Below are positions 27,371-35,231 of a stretch of DNA of 64,000 nucleotides, piece by piece (positions within the stretch are counted from its first letter, which is position 1; the number at the start of each line of letters is the position of its first letter). Origin of the DNA: Propioniciclava sinopodophylli (GTDB taxonomy: Bacteria > Actinomycetota > Actinomycetes > Propionibacteriales > Propionibacteriaceae); assembly GCF_004324755.1 (NCBI RefSeq), contig NZ_SDMQ01000002.1, positions 248,001-312,000 on the forward strand, given 5' to 3'. Position numbers and translations under genes: made by a program. Under the pieces are notes generated by a model, which was not told the DNA's origin, did not search any database, and saw nothing but the letters and a program-made list of their open reading frames with translations.

Positions 27371-27910
27371 TCACTGCTCGGGGCGGCGCTTGGCGGGCTT
27401 GTCCCGGCGTTCGCGGCGGGGTTCGGCGTCGGTGTCCGCCTCCCGGTTCAGCTCCTCGACCAGGTCGCGCAGCTCGCCGCGGATGAAGTCACGGGTGGGC
27501 ATGTCGTTCATGCGCATGCGCAGCGAGGCGATCTCGCGGGCCAGGAAGTCCATGTCGGCGCGCGACTGGGCCGCCACCTGCCGGTCGTGCTCGGCGGTGA
27601 CGCGGTCGCGGGCCTCCTGCCGGTTCTGGGCGAGCAGGATCAGCGGCGCCGCGTAGGAGGCCTGCAACGACAGCAGCAGGGTCAAGAAGATGTAGGGGAA
27701 CGGGTCGTTCAGCAGGTCGGGGGCGATGTTGTTGACCACGATCCACGCGATGATGAACACCGTCATCCAGATGAGGAACCGTGCGGTGCCCATGAACCGG
27801 GCAAAGGCCTCGGCGAACGCGCCGAACGCGTCCTCGGAGAACTTCACCTTCGGTAGCCAGGTGCGCTGGCGTCCGGGCGTGTTCAGGCGGTCGGACGGAC
27901 GCTCAGCCAT
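27371..27910 (-). CDS. DUF1003 membrane protein
   Basis: 179 residues. Two membrane helices (about 44-64 and 70-92, FLIWMTVFIIAWIVVNNIAP and FPYIFLTLLLSLQASYAAPLIL) are followed by LAQNRQEARDRVTAEHD, the DUF1003 signature, and a basic C-terminal tail. The start codon lies inside the end of the MgtE-N/CBS gene (8-base overlap), so the two are co-translated. The two families are adjacent in many actinobacteria. The biochemical role is unknown. Confidence 0.9.
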   Translation of the reverse strand: MAERPSDRLNTPGRQRTWLPKVKFSEDAFGAFAEAFARFMGTARFLIWMTVFIIAWIVVNNIAPDLLNDPFPYIFLTLLLSLQASYAAPLILLAQNRQEARDRVTAEHDRQVAAQSRADMDFLAREIASLRMRMNDMPTRDFIRGELRDLVEELNREADTDAEPRRERRDKPAKRRPEQ

Positions 27911-29162
27911 CGCTCACCCCTTGCGCGAGCTGGATGCCGCGCCAGTCGGCCGGGAGGATGTGGTCCAACACGTCGTCCACGGTGACCGCGCCGACCAGCA
28001 GGCCGGCGTCGTTGACCACGGGCGCACAAACCAGGTCGTAGGTCGCGAAGTAGCGGCTGACCTGGGCGACGTCGTGGTGCGGGTGCAGGGGCGCGATCGT
28101 GCTGTCCACCAGGCCGGCGGCCAGTACGGACGGCGGTTCGCGCAGCAGCCGCTGGATGTGCACCGCACCCAGGTAACGCCCGGTCGGGGTGTCGAGCGGA
28201 GGCCGGCAGAGGAACGCCAACGCCGCCAGGGCGGGAGTGACCTCCTCGTTGCGGAGCAGGGCCAGGCAGTCGGCGACCGTGGCGTCCGGGCCGAGCACGA
28301 CCGGCTCGGGAGTCATCAGGCCGCCCGCGGTGGCCGCGTCGTAGTTGAGCAGCAGCCGGACGTCCTCGGCCTCCTCGGGCTCCATCCGCTCCAGCAGGGT
28401 CTCGGCCAGCTCGGGGGCGAGCTCGGCGATGAGATCGGCCGCGTCGTCGGGGTCCATCTCCTCGAGGATGTCGGCGGCGCGTTCGGTGTCGAGGGCCTGG
28501 ATGACCCGCACCTGTTCGGCCTCGGGCAGTTCCTCCAGCGCCTCGGCGAGCAGCTCGTCGTCGAGCGCCTCGACGACCTCGGCCCGCCGCTCGGGGCTCA
28601 TCTCGTGCAGCTCGCGGGCGACGTCGGCGGGCTTCATCTCCGACAGCTGGGCCAGCACCTGGTCGGTGCCCTGCCCGGAGTCGTTGAAGAAGTCGGGCAC
28701 CTCGTCCCAGTCGACGACGACCACGTGGCCGCGCGAGAACGGTGAGCGGCTGGTCACCTCACGCAGGGCGACCTCGCCCACCTCCCAGCTGCCGCGGGTG
28801 CGGGTCTGCTCGATGGCCACGTCGAAGATGGTGGACGCCGGAGCCCCGGCCCGGTTGACCTTCTTGTCGAACAGATCCTCGAACACCAGCGCCTCGGTCT
28901 CGCGCCTCTGGAACGCGACGGTGTTGACCACGCCCGAGATGATCACCTGTTGGGCGTCGATCGAGTGGACGCGCTCCATGGGCAGGAACACGCGGCGCAG
29001 GCGCAGCAGCTCCACCACGAACCCCTTGACACGCGGCGGCCGCGCATTCGTGCGGCTCTGGACGACCACGTCGCGGACCTTCCCGACCTGGTCGCCGCTG
29101 GCGTCCAGCACGGGCAGGCCCTTGATCCGCGAGACGAAGATCGATGACGGCGAAGCACTCAC
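27903..29162 (-). CDS. MgtE N-domain and CBS-domain protein lacking the channel
   Basis: 419-residue cytoplasmic protein. An N-terminal PRC-barrel-like region (about 1-160, with LPVLDASGDQVGKVRDVVVQ) is followed by the MgtE helical N domain (about 165-270, with LSEMKPADVARELHEMSPERRAEVVEALDD) and a CBS pair (about 280-410). The membrane channel of true MgtE magnesium transporters is missing. Relatives such as Rv1232c share this layout, so it is probably a magnesium- or nucleotide-sensing partner of the DUF1003 protein; that is inference. GTG start seven bases after TAACCT. Confidence 0.88.
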   Translation of the reverse strand: MSASPSSIFVSRIKGLPVLDASGDQVGKVRDVVVQSRTNARPPRVKGFVVELLRLRRVFLPMERVHSIDAQQVIISGVVNTVAFQRRETEALVFEDLFDKKVNRAGAPASTIFDVAIEQTRTRGSWEVGEVALREVTSRSPFSRGHVVVVDWDEVPDFFNDSGQGTDQVLAQLSEMKPADVARELHEMSPERRAEVVEALDDELLAEALEELPEAEQVRVIQALDTERAADILEEMDPDDAADLIAELAPELAETLLERMEPEEAEDVRLLLNYDAATAGGLMTPEPVVLGPDATVADCLALLRNEEVTPALAALAFLCRPPLDTPTGRYLGAVHIQRLLREPPSVLAAGLVDSTIAPLHPHHDVAQVSRYFATYDLVCAPVVNDAGLLVGAVTVDDVLDHILPADWRGIQLAQGVSDG

Positions 29163-29169
29163 GGTGCGA

Positions 29170-29175
29170 AGGTTA
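29170..29175 (-). promoter_or_regulatory. -10 box, leaderless promoter of the MgtE-N/DUF1003 pair
   Basis: TAACCT seven bases before GTG 29162. Confidence 0.45.
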
Positions 29176-29197
29176 GCGCAGAGGAATCAGCGGCGGG

Positions 29198-29653
29198 TCA
29201 GGTCGCCTCGGGGTCGAACGGCACGTGCACCGCGGCGGCGGCCACAGGCTCCGTGCCCGCCTTCTCAACCCCCGCACCGGCGGATCCGACGGCGTCCGGG
29301 GTGGGTTCGGCGGTGTCCATGTCGGACGCCGCCGTGCGGCCGCTCTCCAAGGTCTCCCGCACCAGCGAGCCGCTGGCGATCGCCTCCTCGCGGATCTGGC
29401 GCAGATCCTCCACCTCGTCGCCCGAGAGCAGGTGCTTGGCGACGAACGTCTTCGGGTTGAGGTCGGCCAGGCTGATGTCGGCGAACTCGTCGCCGAGCTC
29501 CTTGCGGAGTTGCCCGCGCGCATCGTTGCCGATGCGGCGCAGGTAGTTGAGGACGCGGGCGGCCTTGCGGGCGAGCTCGGGCAGCTTCTCGGGGCCGAAC
29601 ACGATGATCGCGAGGACCACCAGTCCGGTGATCTCCCACAGGTTGAAGTCCAT
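29198..29653 (-). CDS. tatB: Sec-independent translocase protein TatB
   Basis: 151-residue membrane subunit of the twin-arginine export machine. The N-terminal helix LWEITGLVVLAIIVFGPEKLPELARKAAR has the conserved FGPEKLPE hinge of TatB and is followed by an amphipathic helix and an acidic, disordered tail. TatA and TatC are not in the window. ATG 29653 gives the canonical extracytoplasmic start; longer in-frame starts overlap dapA and are rejected. A likely Tat substrate is encoded at 52624-53466. Confidence 0.9.
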   Translation of the reverse strand: MDFNLWEITGLVVLAIIVFGPEKLPELARKAARVLNYLRRIGNDARGQLRKELGDEFADISLADLNPKTFVAKHLLSGDEVEDLRQIREEAIASGSLVRETLESGRTAASDMDTAEPTPDAVGSAGAGVEKAGTEPVAAAAVHVPFDPEAT

Positions 29654-29685
29654 ACCCGAGAGGCCCCCGCCGCGACGTGCCGGGC

Positions 29686-30567
29686 CTAGAGCCCGGCCGC
29701 CTCGAGCAACTGGACGAACGTGCGCGCCTGCGACGGGCTCGCGGCCTTCAGCGGACGCCGCAGCACCGTCTTGTTGAACCCGCGCGAGGCGAGGCCGGCC
29801 TTGACGAGCATGCAGCCCTGGGTCGCGAAGACGCCGGTGTAGACGGGCAGGAGGCGCCGGTAGATCTCCAGGGCGTCCTCGTGGGCGCCCTCGGCGACCA
29901 GGTCCATCCACTCCTTGGTGGCCGCGCCGCTGAAGTGCGTCGAAGTACCCACGACGCCGACGCCGCCCACCGCCATCAGCGGCAGGGTCAGCGCGTCATC
30001 GCCGGAGTAATAGGCCAGGTCGGTGACCGACATCACCTTGGCGGAGCTGACGAGGTCGCCCTTGGCGTCCTTCACCGCGACGATGCGCGGGTGGCGGGCC
30101 AGCTCGATGAGCGTGTCCTCGGGGATCGGGATCGCCGAGCGGCCGGGGATGTCGTAGAGCATGACGGGCAGGTCGGTGGCGTCCGCGACGAGCAGGAAGT
30201 GCTCGAGCAGCGCGTCGGCCGGCGGCTTGCTGTAATACGGGGTGACCACGAGCAGGCCGTCGCAACCCGCCTCCAGCGCGTCGCGGCAGCGCTTGATCGT
30301 CGCCGCTGTCTCGTTGGTGCCGACGCCGGCGATGATCTTGGCGCGGTCACCGACCTCGTTCACGACCGCCTTGAGCAGCTCGCTCTTCTCGCCGTCGTCG
30401 GTCGTCGGGGATTCGCCGGTCGTTCCGTTGATCACGAGCGCGTCGTTGCCCTGCTCATCGACCAGGTACGCCGCCAGGCGGCGCGCCTCGTCGAGGTCGA
30501 GGGAACCGTCATCGCTGAAGGGCGTCACCATGGCCGTGATGAGGCGCCCGAAGGGAGGATTGGCCAT
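29686..30567 (-). CDS. dapA: 4-hydroxy-tetrahydrodipicolinate synthase
   Basis: Condenses pyruvate with aspartate semialdehyde, the first committed step to diaminopimelate and lysine. 293-residue TIM barrel. The catalytic tyrosine region is VVTPYYSKP, the Schiff-base lysine is in RIVAVKDAKGDL, the TT pair is in NGTTGESPTT, and the substrate-binding segment is YDIPGRSAIPI. The ATG follows TAGACT by seven bases (leaderless). dapE, dapD and dapC are within the next 10 kb, so four of the succinylase-branch enzymes are grouped here. Confidence 0.95.
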   Translation of the reverse strand: MANPPFGRLITAMVTPFSDDGSLDLDEARRLAAYLVDEQGNDALVINGTTGESPTTDDGEKSELLKAVVNEVGDRAKIIAGVGTNETAATIKRCRDALEAGCDGLLVVTPYYSKPPADALLEHFLLVADATDLPVMLYDIPGRSAIPIPEDTLIELARHPRIVAVKDAKGDLVSSAKVMSVTDLAYYSGDDALTLPLMAVGGVGVVGTSTHFSGAATKEWMDLVAEGAHEDALEIYRRLLPVYTGVFATQGCMLVKAGLASRGFNKTVLRRPLKAASPSQARTFVQLLEAAGL

Positions 30568-30574
30568 GCTGAGC

Positions 30575-30580
30575 AGTCTA
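30575..30580 (-). promoter_or_regulatory. -10 box, leaderless promoter of dapA
   Basis: TAGACT seven bases before the dapA ATG, about 30 bases from the divergent promoter of the methyltransferase. Confidence 0.55.
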
Positions 30581-30606
30581 GGACACGCCCGCCACAGCTC
30601 TGGCGA

Positions 30607-30612
30607 TAGGGT
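30607..30612 (+). promoter_or_regulatory. -10 box, leaderless promoter of the O-methyltransferase
   Basis: TAGGGT six bases before GTG 30619. Confidence 0.55.
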
Positions 30613-30618
30613 GGGCGC

Positions 30619-31269
30619 GTGAACGCCGCCGCGAAGCCCGCCGCCCCCCGCCCGTCCGTCTACGCCTGGGCGGAATCCTTCGTGCCCGAGGCCGAGGCCG
30701 CCCGCGACGCACGCTCTGCCGCCGAGCGCATGGGCATCGGCTCAGTCTCCCCCGGCGTCGCCGGCGTGCTCGGCTTCCTCGCCGGCACCATCGGCGCCCG
30801 CGCGGTGGCCGAGATCGGCACCGGCACCGGCGTGTCGGGCCTGGCCCTGCTGGACGCCATGGCGCCCGAGGGCGTCCTCACCTCGATCGACTCCGAGCCC
30901 GAGCACCAGGGCGCCGCGCGCACGGTCTTCACGGCCGCCGGCCACGCCAACCGCCGCGCCCGCCTGATCGCCGGCGCGGCGCTCCAGGTGCTGCCCAAGC
31001 TGAGCGACGGCGCCTACGATCTGGTCTTCGTCGACGGCGACCCGCTGGAGTACGTCGAGTACGTCGAGCAGGGCCTGCGCCTGCTCCGCCCCGGCGGCCT
31101 GCTGGTGCTGCACCACGCGCTGGCCGGCGGCCGCGTGGCCGACGAGTCGAACGAGGACGACGAGGTCGTCATCATCCGCGAGGCTCTGGCCGCGGTGAAG
31201 GAGTCCGAGGAACTCTCCCCCGTCCTGCTGCCCCTCGGCGACGGCCTGCTGGTGGCCCGTCGCGCCTGA
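30619..31269 (+). CDS. Class I SAM-dependent O-methyltransferase
   Basis: 216-residue methyltransferase of the catechol-O-methyltransferase/caffeoyl-CoA type, equivalent in context to M. tuberculosis Rv1220c. The SAM-binding loop is VAEIGTGTGVSGLALL, then TSIDSEPEHQGAARTVF with the acidic ribose ligand, and DLVFVDGDPLEYVEYVEQGLRLLRPGGLLVLHHAL carries the metal-binding aspartate. Methyl acceptor unknown. In mycobacteria sigE, rseA and htrA lie between this gene and tatB; here dapA occupies the space. Confidence 0.9.
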   Translation: MNAAAKPAAPRPSVYAWAESFVPEAEAARDARSAAERMGIGSVSPGVAGVLGFLAGTIGARAVAEIGTGTGVSGLALLDAMAPEGVLTSIDSEPEHQGAARTVFTAAGHANRRARLIAGAALQVLPKLSDGAYDLVFVDGDPLEYVEYVEQGLRLLRPGGLLVLHHALAGGRVADESNEDDEVVIIREALAAVKESEELSPVLLPLGDGLLVARRA

Positions 31270-31291
31270 GGCGGACCTCCTCCGGAACGCG

Positions 31292-31327
31292 GAACGGCCC
31301 CGCGGGATCACTCCCGCGGGGCCGTTC
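31292..31327. terminator. Bidirectional terminator between methyltransferase and glgC
   Basis: GAACGGCCCCGCGGGA and its perfect complement TCCCGCGGGGCCGTTC form a 16-bp stem with a TCAC loop between two convergent genes. No U tract is evident on either strand. Confidence 0.85.
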
Positions 31328-31337
31328 GCCGTGCTGG

Positions 31338-32561
31338 TCAGGCGTTGACGCTGCCGTTCTTGCTGACGACCGTGATGCCGGAGTCCGACACGTGGAAGCC
31401 ACGCGCCAGGTCGGCGTCCCGGTTGACGCCGACCTCGGCGCCGTCCTCCACGTGCACACCCTTGTCGAGGATCGCTCGGCGGACGACGGCGTTGCGACCG
31501 ACGCGGGCACCGGAGAAGATCACCGACTCCTCCACCTTCGCCCACTTGTCGACGACGACGTTCGGGCTGAGGACGGAGCGGTCGACGTCGCCGCCGGAGA
31601 TGATGCAGCCGGCCGAGACGATCGAGTCCTCGGCGGTACCGCGGAGGGTGAACTTCGCACCCGGGGCCTGGTACTGCTGCGTGAAGATCGGCCAGTGCCG
31701 GTTGTAGAGGTTGAACTCGGGGTCGACGCTGACGAGGTCCATGTGGGCCGCGTGGTAGGCGTCGATGGTTCCGACGTCGCGCCAGTAGTTGCGGTCCTTG
31801 TCGGTCGAGCCGGGGACGTCGTTCTTGGTGAAGTCGTACACCTGGGCCTGGCCCTTGTTCACGAAGAACGGGACGACGTTGCCGCCCATGTCGTGCTTGG
31901 AGTCCGGGTCCTCGGCGTCCGCCTTGAGCATCTCCACGAACGCCTTGCGGGTGAAGATGTAGTTGCCCATGGACGCGAACGACTCGTCCGGGCTGTCCGG
32001 CAGCCCCGGCGGGTCGGCCGGCTTCTCGAGGAACTGGAGGATCTTGGCGTCGTCCGCGGCGTCGATGATGCCGAAGGCGGACGCCTCGGAGCGCGGCACG
32101 CGGATGCCGGCCACGGTGCACTCCAAACCGGAGTCGATGTGGGCCTCCAGCATGGCGTTGACGTCCATGCGGTAGATGTTGTCGGCACCGAAGACCACGA
32201 TGTAGTCCGGCTCCTCGTCCGTGATGAGGTTCAGGGACTGGTAGATGGCGTCGGCACTGCCCATGTACCACTGCTTGCCCGTGCGCTGCTGCGCGGGCAC
32301 CGAGGCCACGAAGCTGCCCAACAACGTCGACATACGCCACGTCTGGGCGATGTGCCGGTCGAGGGAGTGCGACTTGTACTGGGTGAGCACGGCCATCTTC
32401 GTGAGGCCGGAGTTCGCCAGGTTGGACAGGACGAAGTCGATGAGGCGGTACGTGCCGCCAAAGGGAACCGCCGGCTTGGCCCGGTCGGCGGTGAGGGGCA
32501 TCAGCCTCTTGCCCTCGCCACCGGCCAGGACAATCGACAGGACGTTCGGTCGATTGCGCAT
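31338..32561 (-). CDS. glgC: Glucose-1-phosphate adenylyltransferase
   Basis: Makes ADP-glucose from glucose-1-phosphate and ATP for glycogen or maltose-1-phosphate synthesis. 407 residues. The nucleotide-binding start is [30 protein letters not shown], the catalytic metal site includes [12 protein letters not shown], the substrate region is [10 protein letters not shown] and [13 protein letters not shown], and the C-terminus is a left-handed beta helix with hexapeptide repeats. ATG six bases after TAGGTT. It diverges from glgA, with the two starts 140 bases apart, so both can respond to the same signal. Confidence 0.95.
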   Translation of the reverse strand: MRNRPNVLSIVLAGGEGKRLMPLTADRAKPAVPFGGTYRLIDFVLSNLANSGLTKMAVLTQYKSHSLDRHIAQTWRMSTLLGSFVASVPAQQRTGKQWYMGSADAIYQSLNLITDEEPDYIVVFGADNIYRMDVNAMLEAHIDSGLECTVAGIRVPRSEASAFGIIDAADDAKILQFLEKPADPPGLPDSPDESFASMGNYIFTRKAFVEMLKADAEDPDSKHDMGGNVVPFFVNKGQAQVYDFTKNDVPGSTDKDRNYWRDVGTIDAYHAAHMDLVSVDPEFNLYNRHWPIFTQQYQAPGAKFTLRGTAEDSIVSAGCIISGGDVDRSVLSPNVVVDKWAKVEESVIFSGARVGRNAVVRRAILDKGVHVEDGAEVGVNRDADLARGFHVSDSGITVVSKNGSVNA

Positions 32562-32567
32562 GAACCC

Positions 32568-32573
32568 AACCTA
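32568..32573 (-). promoter_or_regulatory. -10 box, leaderless promoter of glgC
   Basis: TAGGTT six bases before the glgC ATG. Confidence 0.6.
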
Positions 32574-32700
32574 GGCCACCTCGAGGGCAAAGGGCACCGA
32601 AATCGGAGAATGGTCACGCCACCGTCCCCCCGGCGTTCGCCCCACGGGCGGTCTCGCCTGTTTCCCCTCCCCGGAGGGCACGCTGTGACACGATCGGGCC

Positions 32701-33897
32701 ATGCGCGTTTCGATCCTCACACGTGAGTACCCCCCGTTCATCTATGGCGGCGCCGGCGTCCACGTCGGGCAGCTCGTCCCCCAGTTGGAGAAGTTCACCG
32801 ACCTGGTCGACGTCCAGTGCATGGGCGAGCCCCGCGAGGGTGCCACAGCCCACGCCGAGAACTACCCGGCCGGCGCGAACGGCGCGATCCGCACGCTCGG
32901 CGCCGACGTGGCGATGGCCGCCGCCATCCCCGAGGTGGACGTCGTCCACGCCCATACCTGGTACGCCCAGTTCGCCGGCATCATCGCGAGCCAGTTCCAG
33001 GACATCCCCCTGGTCGTCACCGCCCACAGCCTCGAGCCGGACCGCCCGTGGAAGGTCGAGCAGCTCGGCGGCGGCTACCGCGTCTCAAGCTGGATCGAGA
33101 AGACCGCCTACGAGAACGCGGACGCCGTCATCGCGGTGTCGGCTGCCATGATCAAGAACATTCAGGACGCCTACCCGTTCGTGGAGACAGAGCGCATCCA
33201 TGTGGTGAAGAACGGCATCGACCCCCAGGAGTTCAAGCCCGACCACGACACCGACGTCGTCGAGGGCCTGGGCGTCGACCTCTCCAAGCCGATCGTCACT
33301 TTCGTGGGCCGCATCACCCGCCAGAAGGGGCTGATCCACCTCGTCCGCGCGGCGAAGATGTTCGATCCGGACACCCAGGTGCTGCTGTTGGCCGGCGCCC
33401 CGGACACCCCGGAGATCGCCGCCGAGTTCAACGGCGCCTTCGCCGAGCTCAACGAGGCCCGCGGCAGCGGCGTGAAGTGGGTGCAGGAGATGCTCCCCCG
33501 CGCGTCCGTGCGCCAGGTGCTCACCCACTCGACCGTGTTCGCCTGCCCGTCGATCTACGAGCCGCTCGGCATCGTCAACCTCGAGGCCATGGCCTGCGAG
33601 CTGCCCGTCGTGGCGTCCGCGGTCGGCGGCATCCCGGAGGTCGTCGTCGACGGCGAGACCGGCCTGCTGGTGCCCTACGACCCCGCCAGGGCGGGCGACG
33701 CGGAGTTCATCGCGAACTTCGAGAGGACCTTCGCCGACAAGGTCAACACCATCACGCGCGACCCGGAGCTCGCCGAGAGGATGGGCAAGGCCGGACGCCA
33801 ACGCTGCATCGACGAGTTCAGCTGGGAGAAGATCGCCCAGGAGACCGTCGAGGTCTACAAGGCGGCCCAGCAGCGCAGGCAGGCGCGTCAGGGCTGA
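32701..33897 (+). CDS. glgA: Actinobacterial glycogen synthase / maltose-1-phosphate synthase (GT4)
   Basis: 398-residue GT-B glycosyltransferase of family 4, equivalent to M. tuberculosis Rv1212c (GlgM). Motifs are REYPPFIYGGAGVHVGQLVP at the N-terminus (donor loop), VVHAHTWYAQFAG, VTFVGRITRQKGLIHLVRAA in the linker to the second Rossmann half, and CPSIYEPLGIVNLEAMACELPVVAS with the E-x7-E catalytic pair. The Rv1212c enzyme makes maltose-1-phosphate from ADP-glucose; whether this one builds that or glycogen directly cannot be told here. Start ATG 32701; CACGAT six bases upstream may be a leaderless -10 box. Confidence 0.93.
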   Translation: MRVSILTREYPPFIYGGAGVHVGQLVPQLEKFTDLVDVQCMGEPREGATAHAENYPAGANGAIRTLGADVAMAAAIPEVDVVHAHTWYAQFAGIIASQFQDIPLVVTAHSLEPDRPWKVEQLGGGYRVSSWIEKTAYENADAVIAVSAAMIKNIQDAYPFVETERIHVVKNGIDPQEFKPDHDTDVVEGLGVDLSKPIVTFVGRITRQKGLIHLVRAAKMFDPDTQVLLLAGAPDTPEIAAEFNGAFAELNEARGSGVKWVQEMLPRASVRQVLTHSTVFACPSIYEPLGIVNLEAMACELPVVASAVGGIPEVVVDGETGLLVPYDPARAGDAEFIANFERTFADKVNTITRDPELAERMGKAGRQRCIDEFSWEKIAQETVEVYKAAQQRRQARQG

Positions 33898-33918
33898 GTC
33901 CGCGGCGGAGAAACGAAA

Positions 33919-33947
33919 GCGTCCCCCGGGTTGAACCCGGGGGACGC
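33919..33947. terminator. Terminator after glgA
   Basis: GCGTCCCCCGGG and CCCGGGGGACGC form a 12-bp perfect stem with a TTGAA loop, between convergent glgA and the DUF3117 gene. Confidence 0.85.
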
Positions 33948-33967
33948 CCTGCTTCTCGTGGGGTGTC

Positions 33968-34135
33968 TCAGCCGACGACGCTCTTGAGGGCCTCGAGCAG
34001 CTCGGCTGCCTCGGTCGCGTTCATCTCGATCACGAGCCGGCCACCACCATCGGCCGGGATCCGCATCGCGATGACGCGGGACTCCTTCGCGACCTCGATG
34101 GGGCCCTCACCCGTGCGGGGCTTCATTGCTGCCAT
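33968..34135 (-). CDS. DUF3117 small protein
   Basis: 55 residues: MAAMKPRTGEGPIEVAKESR, then VIAMRIPADGGGRLVIEMNA and TEAAELLEALKSVVG. This is the highly conserved actinobacterial DUF3117 (Rv1211-like) family, which occurs beside glgA/glgC. The ATG at 34135 has GGGAG four bases before it. The first 29 bases overlap the end of the DivIVA-like gene in another frame. Function unknown. Confidence 0.9.
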   Translation of the reverse strand: MAAMKPRTGEGPIEVAKESRVIAMRIPADGGGRLVIEMNATEAAELLEALKSVVG

Positions 34136-34436
34136 GTTCTCCCTCTCTGCCAGACTGCGAGAACTCGCTGACTTCCATTATCGCAGACGCGGGGAAAGGC
34201 CCGTCCAACTGGCCCGCAAGCCGGTCCAGCAGCTCGTCCACCTGGGCGATCGAGTAGCCGCGCGCCGTCACCGCGAACTGCAGGCCGCGCACGTCCGCGC
34301 CGCTCAGGTCGCGCTCCGGAAGGTCGAGGACGGGGGCGTCGTGGACGGGCGGCGGCATCTCCCCGAGCCGCCCGGTGGCAGCCACCGCGGCCACGGCGAG
34401 GACAACGGGCACGAGCAGCCACAGGAACCACTCCAT
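34107..34436 (-). CDS. Membrane-anchored DivIVA-domain protein
   Basis: 109-residue protein with one N-terminal membrane helix (about 2-21, EWFLWLLVPVVLAVAAVAA) and a DivIVA-like segment SGADVRGLQFAVTARGYSIAQVDELLDRLAGQL. The F..xxRGY..xQVDxLLxxL pattern is the family's membrane-targeting turn. Similar short proteins occur next to DUF3117 in mycobacteria (Rv1209). ATG 34436 is chosen because it starts directly at the membrane helix. A role in cell division or polar growth is inferred from the domain only. Confidence 0.8.
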   Translation of the reverse strand: MEWFLWLLVPVVLAVAAVAATGRLGEMPPPVHDAPVLDLPERDLSGADVRGLQFAVTARGYSIAQVDELLDRLAGQLDGPFPASAIMEVSEFSQSGREGEHGSNEAPHG

Positions 34437-34438
34437 GC

Positions 34439-35215
34439 TCAGCCCTCCACCGGCGGGACCGGCACGGCCCCGTTCTCCCGGAAGCTGGTGACGATGCGGA
34501 CCGCCTCGTCGATGTCGTCGGTGATCTGCAGCATGTCCAGGTCGTCGGGGTTGATGTACGCCGAGCCCGCGACCTCCTGGCGGAGCCACTGGACGAGCCC
34601 GGCCCAGTACTCGCTACCGAACAGGACGATCGGGAAGCGGGTGATCTTGCGCGTCTGCACGAGCGTGAGCGCCTCGAAGAGCTCGTCGAAGGTGCCGAAG
34701 CCGCCCGGCATGACGACGAAGCCCTCCGAGTACTTCAGGAACATCACCTTGCGCACGAAGAAGTAGCGGAAGTTGATGCCGAGGGAGACGTACCTGTTCA
34801 GCTGGTCCTCGAACGGGAGCTCGATGCCGAGCCCGACCGAGACACCCCCCGCCTCAAGGGCCCCCTTGTTGGCGGCCTCCATGATGCCGGGACCACCGCC
34901 GGTGATGGTCGCGTACCCAGCCCCGGCCAGCCGGCGGCCGACCTCGACCGCCGCAGCGTACATCGGGTGGTCCTTCGGCGTGCGGGCCGACCCGAACACG
35001 CTGATGCCCGGCCCCACCTTGGCCAGGGTGCCGAAGCCCTCGACGAACTCGGACTGGATACGCATGACGCGCCACGGGTCGGAGTGCACCCAGTCGGTGT
35101 CGCCGCGGCTCTCGAGCAGTCGCTGGTCGGTCGTCGTCGACTGCACCTGGTCGTGCCGTCGGATCACCGGCCCCTGGTGGCGGGTGCCGCGCCGCTTGCC
35201 CTTGTCCTTGCCCAC
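34439..35215 (-). CDS. LOG family protein (TIGR00730 Rossmann fold)
   Basis: 258-residue protein of the Lonely Guy family, phosphoribohydrolases that release free bases from nucleoside 5'-monophosphates such as cytokinin precursors. The signature PGGFGTFDE is in FVVMPGGFGTFDELFEALTLVQ; the N-terminal half has ISVFGSARTPKDHP and ATITGGGPGIMEAANKGA. It has a basic N-terminal extension of about 60 residues. M. tuberculosis Rv1205 is the neighbourhood counterpart. GTG start six bases after TAGGCT. Confidence 0.92.
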   Translation of the reverse strand: MGKDKGKRRGTRHQGPVIRRHDQVQSTTTDQRLLESRGDTDWVHSDPWRVMRIQSEFVEGFGTLAKVGPGISVFGSARTPKDHPMYAAAVEVGRRLAGAGYATITGGGPGIMEAANKGALEAGGVSVGLGIELPFEDQLNRYVSLGINFRYFFVRKVMFLKYSEGFVVMPGGFGTFDELFEALTLVQTRKITRFPIVLFGSEYWAGLVQWLRQEVAGSAYINPDDLDMLQITDDIDEAVRIVTSFRENGAVPVPPVEG

Positions 35216-35221
35216 GCCCGC

Positions 35222-35227
35222 AGCCTA
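35222..35227 (-). promoter_or_regulatory. -10 box, leaderless promoter of the LOG gene
   Basis: TAGGCT six bases before GTG 35215, almost at the stop codon of dapE. Confidence 0.55.
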
Positions 35228-35231
35228 GCCG

